The notes beneath the pieces were generated by a model. The model worked only from the letters and a program-made list of their open reading frames with translations, was not told where the DNA came from and made no database searches. A stretch of DNA of 64,000 nucleotides from Ichthyophis bannanicus (lineage: Eukaryota; Chordata; Amphibia; Gymnophiona; Ichthyophiidae). The DNA is taken from the NCBI GenBank assembly GCA_033557465.1, contig CM066031.1, forward strand, positions 1,066,814,444 through 1,066,878,443, written 5' to 3'. Positions 16,461 to 27,012 of the stretch are shown here, in pieces; position 1 is the stretch's first letter; each line of letters opens with the position of its first letter. A program made the translations under genes and the position numbers.

Positions 16461-18238
16461 ATGAGCAACTCCAAAGCCCATCAGTTCTGCCTCCACTGCC
16501 TCGGTAAGGAGCACGCCGTAGAAGATTGCCCTCTCTGCGCCCGCATGTCTCCCCGGGCTAGGAAGTCTCGCCACCATGCTCTCTCAGAGTTCCTGACCCC
16601 CGCCGTGAATCCAGGATCACCCATGCCTGCTGCGGCCCTTCAATCGCCGACTGTTGCTGCTGCCGCCACTGCCAAACTCCCGGCGGCTGATATGCTACCC
16701 AGCTCTGCAGGTACTGCTCCGGCCGGGGACGCGCCTGGTCAGGCCTCCGTCCCCTGCCGCGATGGAAGAACTACGCCGACCACATGTGTGCCCCTCCATG
16801 CGGCCTCCACGGCAGCCATTGCCCCAGGGTCTGCCTCCTCCTTGGCCTCCGTGGGACTTCCGGCTTCGGATCAGCTGACAGGGGCATCAGTCCGACACAG
16901 AAGGCTCAGCCCCGCGCACCGGCGCAGAGACTCAGAGGGCAGACACCGGAGCCGTGGCACGAGCCAGAGCCGGAGCAAACACTGCAGGGAGCAGAACCGG
17001 CACAGCAATTCTGCCCACCGGCAATCAGCGTGAGACACCGAACCCCGCGGCACCACAACTGGGACAGGAGACACAGGGATCGTGAGCACTGGCAATGGAG
17101 CAACTCAGGGCACAGCAACATCTCCTCCTTGCGTCACCGACACAGAGACCGATCCAAGGAGGCAGCCCGCAGCCATCGCAAACAATCTCGGCAATCCAGC
17201 AGCTCCATCAGCAGCAGACACAGCCACTCCTACATACAGGGTGTTTTACTTGCTTCCCCCTCCTCCTCTCTTGAAACTGAGGGCGAGCAGCAGGAGGGCA
17301 CAGATGGGCCAACTAATCTGTCCCAGCAACCGTCTCCACTCCCACGGGCTGCACCTATTTCTGCTAACCCACCAGAGACCCTCAAACTTCTCTCCAGCAT
17401 GCTGAAGCAGTGGGCCTCCACCCTCTCCTCACATCAACTATTGGAGCCCTCCACACCCAAGTCTGCACCCATTCCACAATCTCCGATTTCCACGCAACCG
17501 ACAGAGGACGGGGCCGAGGAACAGTCACATATGGAGGAATCATCGCACACCGGAGACTCCCTCTCCACTCCAGCCGCAGAAAATTCCCCAGCCCTCACCA
17601 ACCCACAGGACCTGACTTACTCTACGTTTTTGTGCAAGGTCACTTCGGCGCTATCCATCGCCTCGGTCGAAGCCACGGACCAATGCAGCAAGGTTCAGAG
17701 CGCCCTCAAATTCATGGACGCTCCCAAGACCACTACCTCCCTGACTGTTCACCAGCTCCTCCGGGACAACTTCACCAAAATGTGGCTAACCCCAGCCTCC
17801 AACCAAGCCTACCCCCACAGACTGGATGCAAAATACGTAGTCCAACCCTTGCCAGGCTTTGATAAGCAACAACTCCCCCATCAATCCATCGTGGTGGAGT
17901 CAGCCCTCAAGCAGCCGAAATCCTCTCGAAATACCGCCAATGCCACTCCGGGGAAGGACAATAAACTCCTTGATGATGTAGGGAAACGGGTTTACCAGGG
18001 CGCCATGCTGAATGCCAGGGGGGCAGCACACCAGTTTCAGCATGCCCTATATCAAGATCTACTCATAGCTAACCTCAAGACGGCCATCTCCCAGCTCACT
18101 GAGCCCCCGCCGGCAATCTCAACAGCTCTGGCGGAGCTTGACGATTGCACCAAACACCAGGGCCAAGCTGCCTACGACACTTTCAAGGCAGCCACCAGAA
18201 CCGTCGGGACAGCCATCTCGGCACGCCGACTGGCCTGA
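16461..18238 (+). pseudogene. DIRS D Gag-like gene, frameshifted
   Basis: Starts MSNSKAHQFCLHCLGKEHAV with the group 1 knuckle CLHCLGKEH...CPLC. The first frame is usable to about 17030; the homologous continuation is in another frame (to 18238), so a frameshift lies around 17020-17090 in an Arg/Ser/His-rich region. The second part includes SSMLKQWASTLSSHQLLEPS, TVHQLLRDNFTKMW, RLDAKYVVQPLPGFDKQQLP, HQSIVVESALKQPK and AAYDTFKAATRTVGTAIS. These correspond to the L Gag segments LLFRMWETPAS, VDSICRVRKSPGFQ, HHSMVVESAMHR and AAYDGFEASARVAG. Probably an RNA-binding particle protein in the active ancestor. Confidence 0.8.
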
Positions 18239-19336
18239 CTATGGGCCTCCGGCCTGCGCTATGACACGCATGACAAGATCGCTGACACCCCCTGCACAGG
18301 AGACTCCCTCTTCGGGGATAAGGTCAAGGACAGTGTCAACGGTTGGAGTGCCCTCATCCTTACCACAAGGGAAATACCCAAAAGTCATCTTCAAAGCGCT
18401 TCAACACGTACCACAAATGGCAACAACCACGGTACAACCCTACCAGACTCCCTACAGACAGAAACCATGTCAACAGGAGCGCATGCAGAAGAAAAACCCG
18501 TCTGCCCTGGCGAAAAGCAATCCTAGTTTTTGACTCACCGCCCAACCCACACCTACCCACGGGGGGCCGCTTATCTGTGTTCCTGGAAGACCATTACAAT
18601 GGACCAGTGGGTGCTCAACATTATCGAACAAGGCTATCGCATCAAATTCTCTTCAGCTCCACTTCAACGTTCACCGCCTGCGAGCAATGTCCCACCACAG
18701 CACCTCCTCCCTCATGACTTCGGAAATAATATCCCTCCTGACATCCCGAGCCATAGAACCCGTTCCTCTAGACGAGATCAATACAGGGTTTTACTACAGG
18801 TACTTCCTCATCCCCAAGAAGTCGGGGGGTGTCTGACCCATTCTCAACCTGTGGAAACTCAACAAGTTCATAGTAAAAGAAGTTCAGGATGCACTCACTT
18901 AACTCCATCCTACCCCTCATCCAACCCAGTGAGTGGTTGGCCTCGCTGGATCTTCAGGATGCCTACACTCACGTGTCCATCCACAAGCAGCACAGGAGAT
19001 TCCTGCGCTTCCAGATCCTGGGGAACGATTATCAATACAGAGTCCTCCCCTTTGGACTCTCACCTGCCCCACGGGTCTTCACCAAATGTGTTGCAGTGGC
19101 AGCTGTGCATCTCCGCAAGCACGGGGTATGTCTTTTCCCCTACCTAGACCATTGGTTGTTTTCCACAGCCTCCCCGAAAAAGCTCCGGGTAGCAGTCAAG
19201 AAAGCCACCTCCCTTCTCTCGTCCTTGGGCTTTTTAGTGAACCACCTGAAGTCTCACCTCAACCCGGGTCAGAGATTGGAGTTCATAGGAGCTTGGATAG
19301 ACAACTCTGGCCAAAGCCTTCCTTCCACGGAACAGG
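18239..19336 (+). pseudogene. DIRS D reverse transcriptase, frameshifted, YLDD changed to YLDH
   Basis: The early part around 18530-18880 is scattered over three frames (WKTITMDQWVLNIIEQGY, then IPKKSGG...-like text). From 18889 the palm is readable: SEWLASLDLQDAYTHVSI, RRFLRFQILGNDYQYRVLPF, GLSPAPRVFTKC and FPYLDHWLF. The second catalytic Asp of the YLDD box is His, so the enzyme would be dead even without the frameshifts. SHLNPGQRLEFIGAWID follows, as in the connection region of relatives. Confidence 0.82.
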
Positions 19337-20137
19337 ATGAAAGCCATCACCACCCTTGCCCTCGGGGTACTCAGCTCCACGCACTCGATGGCAAGAAACC
19401 TTCTGCGCCTCCTGGGTCATATGGTGGCAGCGACCCACGTGCTCCCCATCGCGAGGCTGCACATGAAGATTTTGCAGTGGCACCTTCGCTCTCACTGGTG
19501 CCAGCACGCCCAATCCCTGTCTGCATTGATCCCCATCGACTTGTCAGTGACCATGGCCATTCGCTGGTGGACCCACTCGGCGAATCTCGCACAGGGTAGG
19601 CACCTTCAAATGCCAGCCCACCAAATCACCATCACCACAAATGCATCCACACTGGGGTGGGGAGCCCACTGCGATGGGATCCGCACACAGGGCCCCTGGT
19701 CAGTCGCAGAGAAAGCCCTCCACATCAATGTCCTCGAGCTCAGAGCTGTCCGCTACGCACTTCTGGCCTTCCAAGATCAAGTAACGGGCAAGACCGTCAG
19801 AATTCAAACCGACAACCAAGTAGCCATGTTCTACATAAACAAACAAGCGGGGACAGGGTCGCACCCCCTGTGCAGAGAGGCGCTTCGAACTTGGCACCTG
19901 GCACACTCTCACCATTGCAGCCTCCAAGCCTGCCAGGAGTAGAAAACATACTAGCCGTTCGCCTCAGCAGACAACTAAATCCCCATGAGTGGGTGCTCCA
20001 CGAGGAAGTGTCATCATTCCTCTTCACGAGATGGGGCCGACCGCTAATTGATCTCTTTGCGACCGAAGAGAATACCAAGTGCCGCCTATTTTGCTCCAAG
20101 AGACCCACGCTCAGAGTAGCAGCAGATGCCTTTGACG
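19337..20137 (+). pseudogene. DIRS D RNase H and start of MT-like domain
   Basis: 19337-19942 reads NLLRLLGHMVAATHVLPIAR, then TITTNASTLGWGAHCDG (first catalytic Asp is Asn), NVLELRAVRYALLAF (Glu kept) and RIQTDNQVAMFYINKQAG (Asp kept). In another frame to 20137 come LAVRLSRQLNPHEWVLHEEV and the MT-like opening RPLIDLFATEENTKCRLFCS, LRVAADAFDVP. The 141-bp array then interrupts the domain. Confidence 0.82.
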
Positions 20138-20690
20138 TTCCAACTACTGTTCCATGTAAAACTATATAAAATTGTTTAACTGTTCCCTGTAAACCGCCCT
20201 TGATCTCTGGAAGGGGCGGTATAGTAGAAAAGAATAAATAAATAAATAAATATTGTACAATGTTTTAACTGTATATAGTTCCAACTACTGTTCCATGTAA
20301 AACTATATAAAATTGTTTAACTGTTCCCTGTAAACCGCCCTTGATCTCTGGAAGGGGCGGTATAGTAGAAAAGAATAAATAAATAAATAAATATTGTACA
20401 ATGTTTTAACTGTATATAGTTCCAACTACTGTTCCATGTAAAACTATATAAAATTGTTTAACTGTTCCCTGTAAACCGCCCTTGATCTCTGGAAGGGGCG
20501 GTATAGTAGAAAAGAATAAATAAATAAATAAATATTGTACAATGTTTTAACTGTATATAGTTCCAACTACTGTTCCATGTAAAACTATATAAAATTGTTT
20601 AACTGTTCCCTGTAAACCGCCCTTGATCTCTGGAAGGGGCGGTATAGTAGAAAAGAATAAATAAATAAATAAATAAATAAATAAATATTG
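20138..20690 (+). repeat. Tandem array, four units of 141 bp, made of a LINE/SINE 3-prime tail
   Basis: Units start at 20138, 20279, 20420 and 20561 (period exactly 141) and look identical by eye except that the last has a longer ATAA run (20658-20685). Each contains TTCCAACTACTGTTCCATG, the self-pairing GTAAACCGCCCTTGATCT...GGGGCGGTATAG and (ATAA)n followed by ATTGTACAATG. The ACCGCC/GGCGGT stem plus ATAA tail is the 3-prime end type of L2-like LINEs/SINEs. The array splits the MT-like domain of DIRS D. Sequence after it (GACCTGGGGACAGTGGCCCC) resumes the element. Confidence 0.88.
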
Positions 20691-20961
20691 TGACCTGGGG
20701 ACAGTGGCCCCTGATCTACGCCTTCCCCCCACCCCGCTCATATCGTGGACCATACAGCGCCTGATCAGAGACAGGGCGCTAGCCATTCTGGTGATCCCAC
20801 ACCAGCCCAGGCAGGTCTGGTTCTCCTACCTGCATCACCTGGCCCTGGAACCCCCTGTTCGCCTGCCCCTGAGACCGAACCTACTCTCCCAAGACAACGG
20901 CACAACCCTTCACCCCAACCTGAAAATGCTAGCGCTAACGGCGTGGAAGCTGAAAGAATGA
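20691..20961 (+). pseudogene. DIRS D MT-like domain, second half
   Basis: Continues the MT-like domain after the array: PLIYAFPP-like opening, LAILVIPHQPRQVWFSYLHH and LLSQDNGTTLHPNLKMLALT then AWKLKE and a stop. This matches the ends of the same frame in L (SLHLMTWLLKG) and J. It overlaps the YR start in a different frame. Confidence 0.75.
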
Positions 20962-21983
20962 CTCTCGCATCCCTTGACCTGTCAGCCGAAGTCCAGCAAG
21001 TCATATTAGCAGCTCGCCGCCCGTCCACAACGAAATCATACAATCTAAAATGGCAATGCTTCAGCATTTGGTGCAGGTCACATCATCTGGATCCATTCTC
21101 CTGCCCTGTACCTCAACTCCTCCAATACCTCGCCTCACTCTCGGCGCTTGGATTAAAAACCCAGACCATCAGGGTCCACCTGTCCGCCATAGCAGCCTTC
21201 CACCACCATCCCGGAGACATGTCGATAGCAGCGCTGCCACTGGTGGTTGGCTTCATGAAAGGCCTGGCCAACCTCCAATCCCTGTCCGAGAACCAGTCCC
21301 GGCATGGGACTTGAACATCGTTCTCAATCAGCTCACAGAGGAGCCCTTCGAACCACTGCAGTCAGCGGAGCTTAATTTCGTCTCCTGGAAAACACTCTTC
21401 CTCATAGCCATCACATCTGCCAGGCGTATCAGCAAGCTACACGCCCTGGTAGCTTACCCGCCTTATACCATACTCCACCACGACCGCGCCTGCCTGCGGA
21501 CACACCCCAGGTTTGTTCCCAAGGTGGCGGACTGCCTTCCACATTAATCAGACCATTGAATTACCCTGTTTCCAACTGGGAGCAGGAGAGGCTCTACACT
21601 CTGGACTGTGTCAGGGCCTTACGATGCTACCTACACCGGACCTCCTCCCTACGGAAAGGACCACAACTCTGTCTCTTATGACCCCAACAAACCGGGGCGC
21701 CCGGTGTCCAAACAAACACTTTCCATTTGGATCTCCTCCTGTATCTCCCTTTGCTTATCGCAAGTGTGGTCCTAGCCCATCACAGGAGTCAGGGTGCATC
21801 ACCTGCGAGCGTTGGCGCCACTACTGCCAACCTGCGGTCCAATCCGGTGCCTGACATCTGCAGGGCTGCCACGTGGCCCTCCATCCAAACCTTCCAGACA
21901 CACTACTGCTTGGATCAAGCGGATCAGGGTGGCTCTGCCTTCGGCCGGGCAGTGTTATCCACAGCCCCCCCCCCCAGCACCAG
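20940..21983 (+). pseudogene. DIRS D tyrosine recombinase, frameshifted
   Basis: N-terminal part to about 21310: LSAEVQQVILAARRPSTTKS, NLKWQCFSIWC, LLQYLASLSALGLKTQTIRV. Then in another frame PAWDLNIVLNQLTEEPFEPL and FLIAITSARRISKLHALV (first catalytic Arg kept). After 21530 come fragments with the cofactor-fold strand INQTIELPCF and, near 21800-21910, RVHHLRALAPLLPTCG (the His-x-x-Arg box) and FQTHYCLDQADQGGSAFG (Tyr) in further frames. At least four frame changes. The hAT MITE lies just past the end. Confidence 0.8.
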
Positions 21984-21991
21984 ATCACGGT

Positions 21992-22339
21992 CAATGTTCC
22001 CTCTAATTTTCTGTAGGGTGTGTGCGCATAAAATATCAGCTGTGCAGCTTTTGAAGGAAGGTTAAATTTTTGTGCACCACATAAGGACACTCGGAGTTAT
22101 ATACTTTAAAATTTGACTACACGTCAGAATACAGTATGTACATCACATTGATTGCACTAGAAAATATTGTAGAACTTGTGAAAACCGTAAATACACAGCA
22201 ACTTTTAAATTTTAAGACGTCTGTGTTGTTTTCTATCAGAATCAGAATGGTAATTTTTGTGCGCTCTGTTGTAAAGTATGTGCGCTCGCTTGGCGAGGTG
22301 TGTGCGCGCGCACACGCGCACAGCTTAGAGGGAATAGTG
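21992..22339. mobile_element. hAT-type MITE (348 bp) with 8-bp target duplication
   Basis: Flanked by the direct repeat ATCACGGT (21984-21991 and 22340-22347). Ends are the imperfect inverted repeat CAATGTTCCCTCTAA / TTAGAGGGAATAGTG. An 8-bp duplication with CA-NTG-TTCCC-like ends is typical of hAT elements. The interior is AT-rich with an alternating GTGTGTGCGCGCGCACACGC stretch at 22299-22319 and no transposase frame. Confidence 0.85.
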
Positions 22340-22347
22340 ATCACGGT

Positions 22348-22821
22348 ACAGATACGGACCCGTGTGAGTCATGATGCAGTGTTCATGCTGCTGTGTTTCC
22401 TCATGAGGCTGTGTTTTAGATTGTGCTCTCCGGTTCAGGCTCGAGTGACCCTGACCGTCTGACTATTCCATGCTGTATTGTTACTATGTTTCTGTGCTGC
22501 TGCCTGTTGCCACGTTTGTACGATTATTGCTTGTGATTGCTAGTTGCACATTTTGCTCGTTTGCACCATTTGCTTGGTTTGCACTGTCGCACTGTATTGC
22601 TCAGTTGTTTACATGCTAAGTTGCACAGTCCCTTGCCCCGCACCCATGTTGGGTTGCGCATGTTGCCTTATATACCTCTTTGTTCGCACCCAATGTTGGG
22701 ATGCGCTGATATACTTCATTAAATCCGGATTGTTGCACCTGAATGAACCTGCCTCTGTCCTTAATTAACGGCCTCTACCCCCCCCCCCCCCCCCCCGCCA
22801 CTGCATGTGTAGTTGGGGAGG
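22348..22821 (+). other. DIRS D 3-prime noncoding spacer
   Basis: No gene. Contains CGCACCCATGTTGGGTTGCG and CGCACCCAATGTTGGGATGCG (near-repeats at about 22640 and 22686) and a run of about 17 C at 22779-22795. Confidence 0.55.
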
Positions 22822-22921
22822 CACCACTTATGGCTGACTCATCCTGCTTGACCTGGGAGAAAACTGAGTTACTTACCGGTAACGTGAGTTCTTCAGGGAC
22901 AGCAGGATAAGTCAGCCACAC
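22822..22921. repeat. DIRS D internal complementary region (ICR)
   Basis: The first half CCACTTATGGCTGACTCATC to GGGAGAA complements the 5-prime terminus. The second half AACTGAGTTACTTACCGG to GTCAGCCACA complements the 3-prime terminus. The second half includes the palindrome TTACCGGTAA. It lies about 90 bp before the 3-prime ITR. Confidence 0.85.
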
Positions 22922-23013
22922 TTTCCCACCCTCCTCCCCGGCAGGGGGGGGGGGGAGCCGCTCCATGGCATTGCCGCCTCCTAGCTCATGGCAGTGCCTC
23001 AGCTGGGGAAGAT

Positions 23014-23155
23014 CTGGCTAGCTAGGGGCGGGCCTAGAGGTGGGGCTACTGAGAGTACTTCTGTCTATGGTGCCGTCGGATGACGTCACCACTTGTGGCT
23101 GACTTATCCTGCTGTCCCTGGAGAACTCACGTTATTGGTAAGTAACTCAGTTTTC
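23014..23155. repeat. DIRS D 3-prime inverted terminal repeat
   Basis: Inverted partner of 16163-16309, longer at its outer end (to GTAAGTAACTCAGTTTTC). The palindrome here reads TTATTGGTAA, one change and one shift from the ICR version TTACCGGTAA. Confidence 0.82.
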
Positions 23156-25488
23156 AGGCACATCAGAGAGGATGCAAGAGAAGGTAAGGGAATGTGAGAA
23201 AAATAAGGGAAAGAAAGGAAAGGGAAAAGGGTGGCGAGATAGGAGGAGGAAATAGAGGGAGAGAAGAAAAGGAAAGGAAAGGGGGATTAAGAGAGGCTGA
23301 CAAACCCCAAACATGGAAACTCCCTCTAGTAATCTCCCATCATATCTTTCCCCAACATTCACTAACACTTCTTCAGAAGCCTCATTCAGACTCCCCTGCA
23401 TTCCCTCTGTCCGCTTGCCACTCAACCTCAACTATCAATTCAACTTCATCCACTCACTCACCCCTCTGCAACTCATAATCCCCATTTGCTAAGTCACTCA
23501 GTCCCATCATACACTCAAATCCCACACACTCACTCAAGCTCCTCTGTCACTCAATCTCCCTTCCACTCACTCACTCTGCCCCCACAACCATTTATAATCT
23601 CCCCATGAACGCATTCTATGCAGCTCAGCTGTGATGTCAGAGGAGATTCTTTATTCTGGCTTGCACCAACCTTTTTCTGGATGCTTTTCTTCTTCTTTTT
23701 GCCCTTCTTTTGGTACTTCCTCCTCCTTTGCCATGTCCTCAAATACTTTATCTTCTAAACAAAGAGGCACAAAAATATTTTACGTCCTACAATAACAGTA
23801 TGCATGTGTTTCAGTGCCTGGCTCCTTATTTAGAAGCAATACCCATGGAAGTGGGCTAGATACTCAAAGACCCACTGATCAGATAAAGATAACAGACTAA
23901 TATTCGCTGGTTACCTTGAGTATTCACCTGATCCTACCCATCTTGGTCTTCAGTTGAATCTAGCTGGTCAAAAATTGCCATTAGTGCTTAAAATCTCACC
24001 CTATCTATGACCAGGAAAAAAAACCCTCCTCCCACCAACCATTAAAATGGATAAAAATGGACCCTTTTCTTCCCTCTACCCTTTAAAACAAAAAAGTGCA
24101 TTTAAGTAGTATTGGTGCTTTTCCCTCCCTGCTTCTACCCTTTGAAATATATATATATATTTTTTTAAAAACCCATACGTGTCACTTTCCCTCCTGCCCT
24201 CAAGGTGTAGCTGTCAGAATAGGGCCCATAGCAGAGGAGTTCAACTCCCAAAGAAAAGGATAAGTCTCTTTGGGCAAGAGGAATAAAATCAGCCTGAACA
24301 CTTAACTTTGAGGCCCAGCACCAGATCCATCAAGAATTTGATTTGCTAAGTTTAGCTGCCTAGTGAAATCTAGGTCCTAAAATTTAGCCTTTCCAATTTT
24401 CAAAGACTTTGATATAGTCAGTTAAGTCTCTACTGAACCCAGCATTTCAGTCAATATTTCACTGTCTTATCTAAACAAAATCAGTATACACTGTGAAAGT
24501 ATATATACACACACACACACACAATTATATATATATATTTTTAAATCACATATCAAATGCATTAGTACAATTCAGATAAACATGTTTTGGCCAATCATTG
24601 TGGGGTCAATGTCATCAGGTGTTTGTCATATTATTGCTTCCCAGGATACTAAATGCTTAACTTTTGGTCACACGATCTCTTGGATTCAAACGTTATGTGC
24701 ATTAAGTAGGGTAGGATTCAAGGAGTGCAGGGCTAAGGCCAAAACTTAAGCAGTGGTGACAATCAGCCACTACTTGGATAATATGTGTACAAATCTGAAC
24801 ACAAAGGGGTTGATGCATTTACCTTATGTTAAGAACATTATGCTAAAGCTTAGCGTATGGTTTTCTATGCTGTAAACAAACGTAATTGGGCTATAAGCAA
24901 AAACACGTGCTAATATGGGAGAATATGCACACAGATCTGCGCTAGCAGCAGTTGTATCCACACCTACCACATCTATGAAGGAATGTTATTCAGCACATAC
25001 ATTAGCAATATCACTATTTTGTGCACAGAATAGCATTCCATCTTGTACGCAGATGTTATGCACATACAATTCAAAAGCACTATACACTGTTCAGCAAAAC
25101 TGCAGAGTTACATGAGCATAACATTTGTCCACATGATTGAATGCTATTCTAGAAACACAAACATAGAAACATGACAACAGAAAAAGACCAAAGATCACAT
25201 GGCCTATCTAGTCTATCCTTCCATATCAACCATTACAACAGTCCCCTTTTTATAGAAAGAAATATTTCAAAAATGGCTATGCGCTGAACAGTATTCTAGC
25301 ATATATTACCATAGAAAGAGGCATAAACTCCTTATTGGTGCTAAGCAGAAAACAACCAGCTACCCAGTTTTGAACTCGGCCTTTTGGTCTTCTGCTCACT
25401 TCTCCATATTTGTGCTCCATAGCTAATTGCTTCCTCACCACACATTTAAATGTACTGTGCACTGCTGTTTGCTCAAGACTGTGCATAT
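23156..25488. other. Repeat-poor flank: simple sequence and LINE debris, no gene
   Basis: Purine-rich GGAAA/GAAAGG tract at 23160-23290, then C/T/CA-rich text to 23600. (AT)n at 24150-24162 and (AC)n/(AT)n at 24502-24540. Short open frames on both strands have no recognisable domain. A LINE 3-prime fragment at 25145-25255 is listed separately. Confidence 0.5.
25145..25255 (-). mobile_element. CR1-like LINE 3-prime end fragment
   Basis: AACATAGAAACATGACAACA followed by AAAAAGACCAAAGATCACAT and GGCCTATCTAGTCTATCC is the reverse-strand 3-prime end of a CR1-type LINE. The plus-strand equivalent is in the CR1 at 63550-63606 (GACTAGATGGACCATACTGG, TATGTTACTATG). Confidence 0.65.
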
Positions 25489-25752
25489 AAGATAGCACGG
25501 TGGAACCTCCCAAAAGCTTCCACTAGTATCTGGGGAGCATTCTTGCATGGGCTCTGTTGGATGACGTCACCCATACGTGAGGACCTATTCCTGCTGTCCA
25601 CAGAGATCATTTGCTACAGGTGAGTAGCAAATGATCTCTGTGGACAGCAGGAATAGGTCCTCACGTATGGGTGACGTCATCCAACAGAGCCCATGCAAGA
25701 ATGCTCCCCAGATACTAGTGGAAGCTTTTGGGAGGTTCCACCGTGCTATCTT
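25489..25752. repeat. 264-bp perfect palindrome (129-bp arms, 6-nt centre) at the DIRS E left end
   Basis: Left arm 25489-25617 and right arm 25624-25752 are exact reverse complements by eye; the centre is AGGTGA (25618-25623). Both arms are the same group 1 left ITR (ACTAGTATCTGGGGAGCATT, GACGTCACCCATACGTGAGG, GTCCACAGAGATCATTTGC). The right arm continues naturally into DIRS E, while the left arm stops in unrelated sequence. The outer ITR end (about TACTCACCTGTA) is not duplicated, so the two copies meet slightly inside the normal terminus. Confidence 0.92.
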
Positions 25753-25830
25753 CCGCCAAGATGCCATCTTGAATTAGTCTGATAATATAGTTATAGCAGA
25801 ATACAACTCCCAGGGGAGGAGGGAGGGTTG

Positions 25831-25923
25831 TGAGGACTTATTCCTGCTGTCCACAGAGAACACTTGCTACAGGTGAGTAACTACCTTTTCTCCATGGAAA
25901 AGCAGGAATGAAGTCCTCACGTT
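25831..25923. repeat. DIRS E internal complementary region (ICR)
   Basis: TGAGGACTTATTCCTGCTG to CTTGCTACAGGTGAGTAAC complements the left ITR. CTCCATGGAAAAGCAGGAAT to GTCCTCACG is the complement of the (missing) right terminus. This right half differs from the palindrome arms, showing that both arms are left-type ends. Confidence 0.82.
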
Positions 25924-26159
25924 GAGACTCTCTAGCTACAGGCTACCAAAAACCCATGGGTAAGCAGACAAGCCCAAGATGAGGCAAATTCTGTCTGCAT
26001 AATGGCAACAGGCCTTTGTAACTCAAGATACAGAACTATGTACAGTAGAATGGACCTAGTGGGGATGGAATTGGATTCTAATCCCCAAACAGATTCTGAA
26101 GTACAGATTGGCCGAAGTTGCTGTTGCATCAGGAATTCCCATCCAGACAGTAGGGAGAT

Positions 26160-27000
26160 GTGAATGTGTGGACAGAAGACCACGTTGCAGCCCTACAGAT
26201 CTCCTCCATGGAGACTGAGCGCAAGTTGGCTACAGACGCAGCCATGGCTCCGACACTGAGCTGTGACATGATCATCAAGTCTCAGGTCTGCCCAGGCATA
26301 AGAGAGATGCAGTCTACTAGCCAAATTGAAAGTGTGTTTGGAGACAGCAGCCTCTAGCTTGCTGGGGTCAAAAGAAACAAAATGTTGGATGGACTTTCTA
26401 TGGGCTTTTGTCTGATCCAAGTAGACGGCTAAGGCTCATTTGCAGTCCAACATGTGCAACACAGCTTTCCCTTTGTGGGCATGAGGTCTTGGGAAAAATG
26501 TTGGTAGAGCAAGTGACTGATTAAGATGGAAATCTGATACAACTTTTGGAAGGAATTTAGGATAAGTATGGAGGACCACTCTATGATAGAATTTGGTGTA
26601 AGGTGGATGAACTACAGAGAGCCTGAAGCTTGCTCACTCTGCGTGCCGAAGTGATTGCCACCAAAAACATAACCTTCAAGATCAAGAACTTCAGAGGGCA
26701 GGAACTGAGTGGCTAAAAGGCAGCTTTCATGAGCTGCGCAAGAACCACGATGAGGTCCCAAGAAACTGCGGGAGGTTTGTAGAGAGGCTGTACTGAGATG
26801 GATTTCCCCTCCACATCTCGATAAGCTCCAACTGCACTGAGGTAGACCTGACAAAGTTGGACTTCAGTCCAGACTCGGAGAGTTGTAGAAGATACTCCAG
26901 CATCTTTGTGTGAGACAGACGAAAGGATCTAGTGCATGGCCCTGACACCAGACAGCAAACCTCCTCCATTTACAGGAATAAGACTTCCACGTAGAGGCGC
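26160..27000 (-). pseudogene. DIRS E tyrosine recombinase, decayed
   Basis: Reading down from 27000: LASRSASTWKSYSCKWRRF and FVCLTQRCWSIFYNS (N-terminal domain), a frameshifted middle with SLWTLASLKLA and VHPPYTKF-like text near 26610, then 26420-26193 DQTKAHRKSIQHFVSFDPSK, LEAAVSKHTFNLA and HVTAQCRSHGCVCSQLALSL. The His-x-x-Arg box reads TAQCRSH, so the catalytic His is lost. Several frame changes. Confidence 0.78.
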
Positions 27001-27012
27001 TCCTGGAGGCTA

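Larger units (their letters stand above)
16163..23155 (+). mobile_element. DIRS D: plus-strand, full-length but decayed DIRS
   Basis: The only DIRS on the plus strand. Order: 5-prime ITR, leader, gag, RT, RNase H, MT-like, YR, 3-prime spacer, ICR, 3-prime ITR. It is about 6.99 kb, of which about 0.35 kb is a hAT MITE and about 0.55 kb a tandem array, leaving roughly 6.1 kb, close to B. Its ITR (GACGTCATCCGACGGCG, TCAGCCACA) is related to but distinct from the other group 1 elements, and its gag knuckle is group 1 type. RT and RNase H carry substitutions at catalytic positions in addition to frameshifts. Confidence 0.88.
25624..27012 (-). mobile_element. DIRS E: group 1 element, 3-prime portion only
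   Basis: Left ITR (from 25624), ICR and the YR gene are present. The element is cut at 27012 inside the YR N-terminus by the left terminus of DIRS F. Same-strand group 1 gag/RT debris (G, 32276-34390) on the far side of F could be the other end of this copy. Confidence 0.85.

Noticed and set aside
20138..20690. Regular direct repeats resembling a CRISPR array
   Set aside because: Units are contiguous 141-bp tandem copies without variable spacers, carry an ATAA-tailed LINE/SINE end, and lie in a vertebrate retrotransposon.
22299..22321. GTGTGCGCGCGCACACGC stretch as an independent inverted repeat element
   Set aside because: It lies inside the hAT MITE and is simple alternating sequence, not a separate feature.
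23147..23478. Overlapping 94-codon frames on both strands
   Set aside because: Purine-rich simple sequence gives Lys/Arg/Glu or Phe/Leu/Ser text without family similarity.
24502..24540. AC/AT alternating tract as a regulatory element
   Set aside because: Ordinary dinucleotide microsatellite; no other signal nearby.
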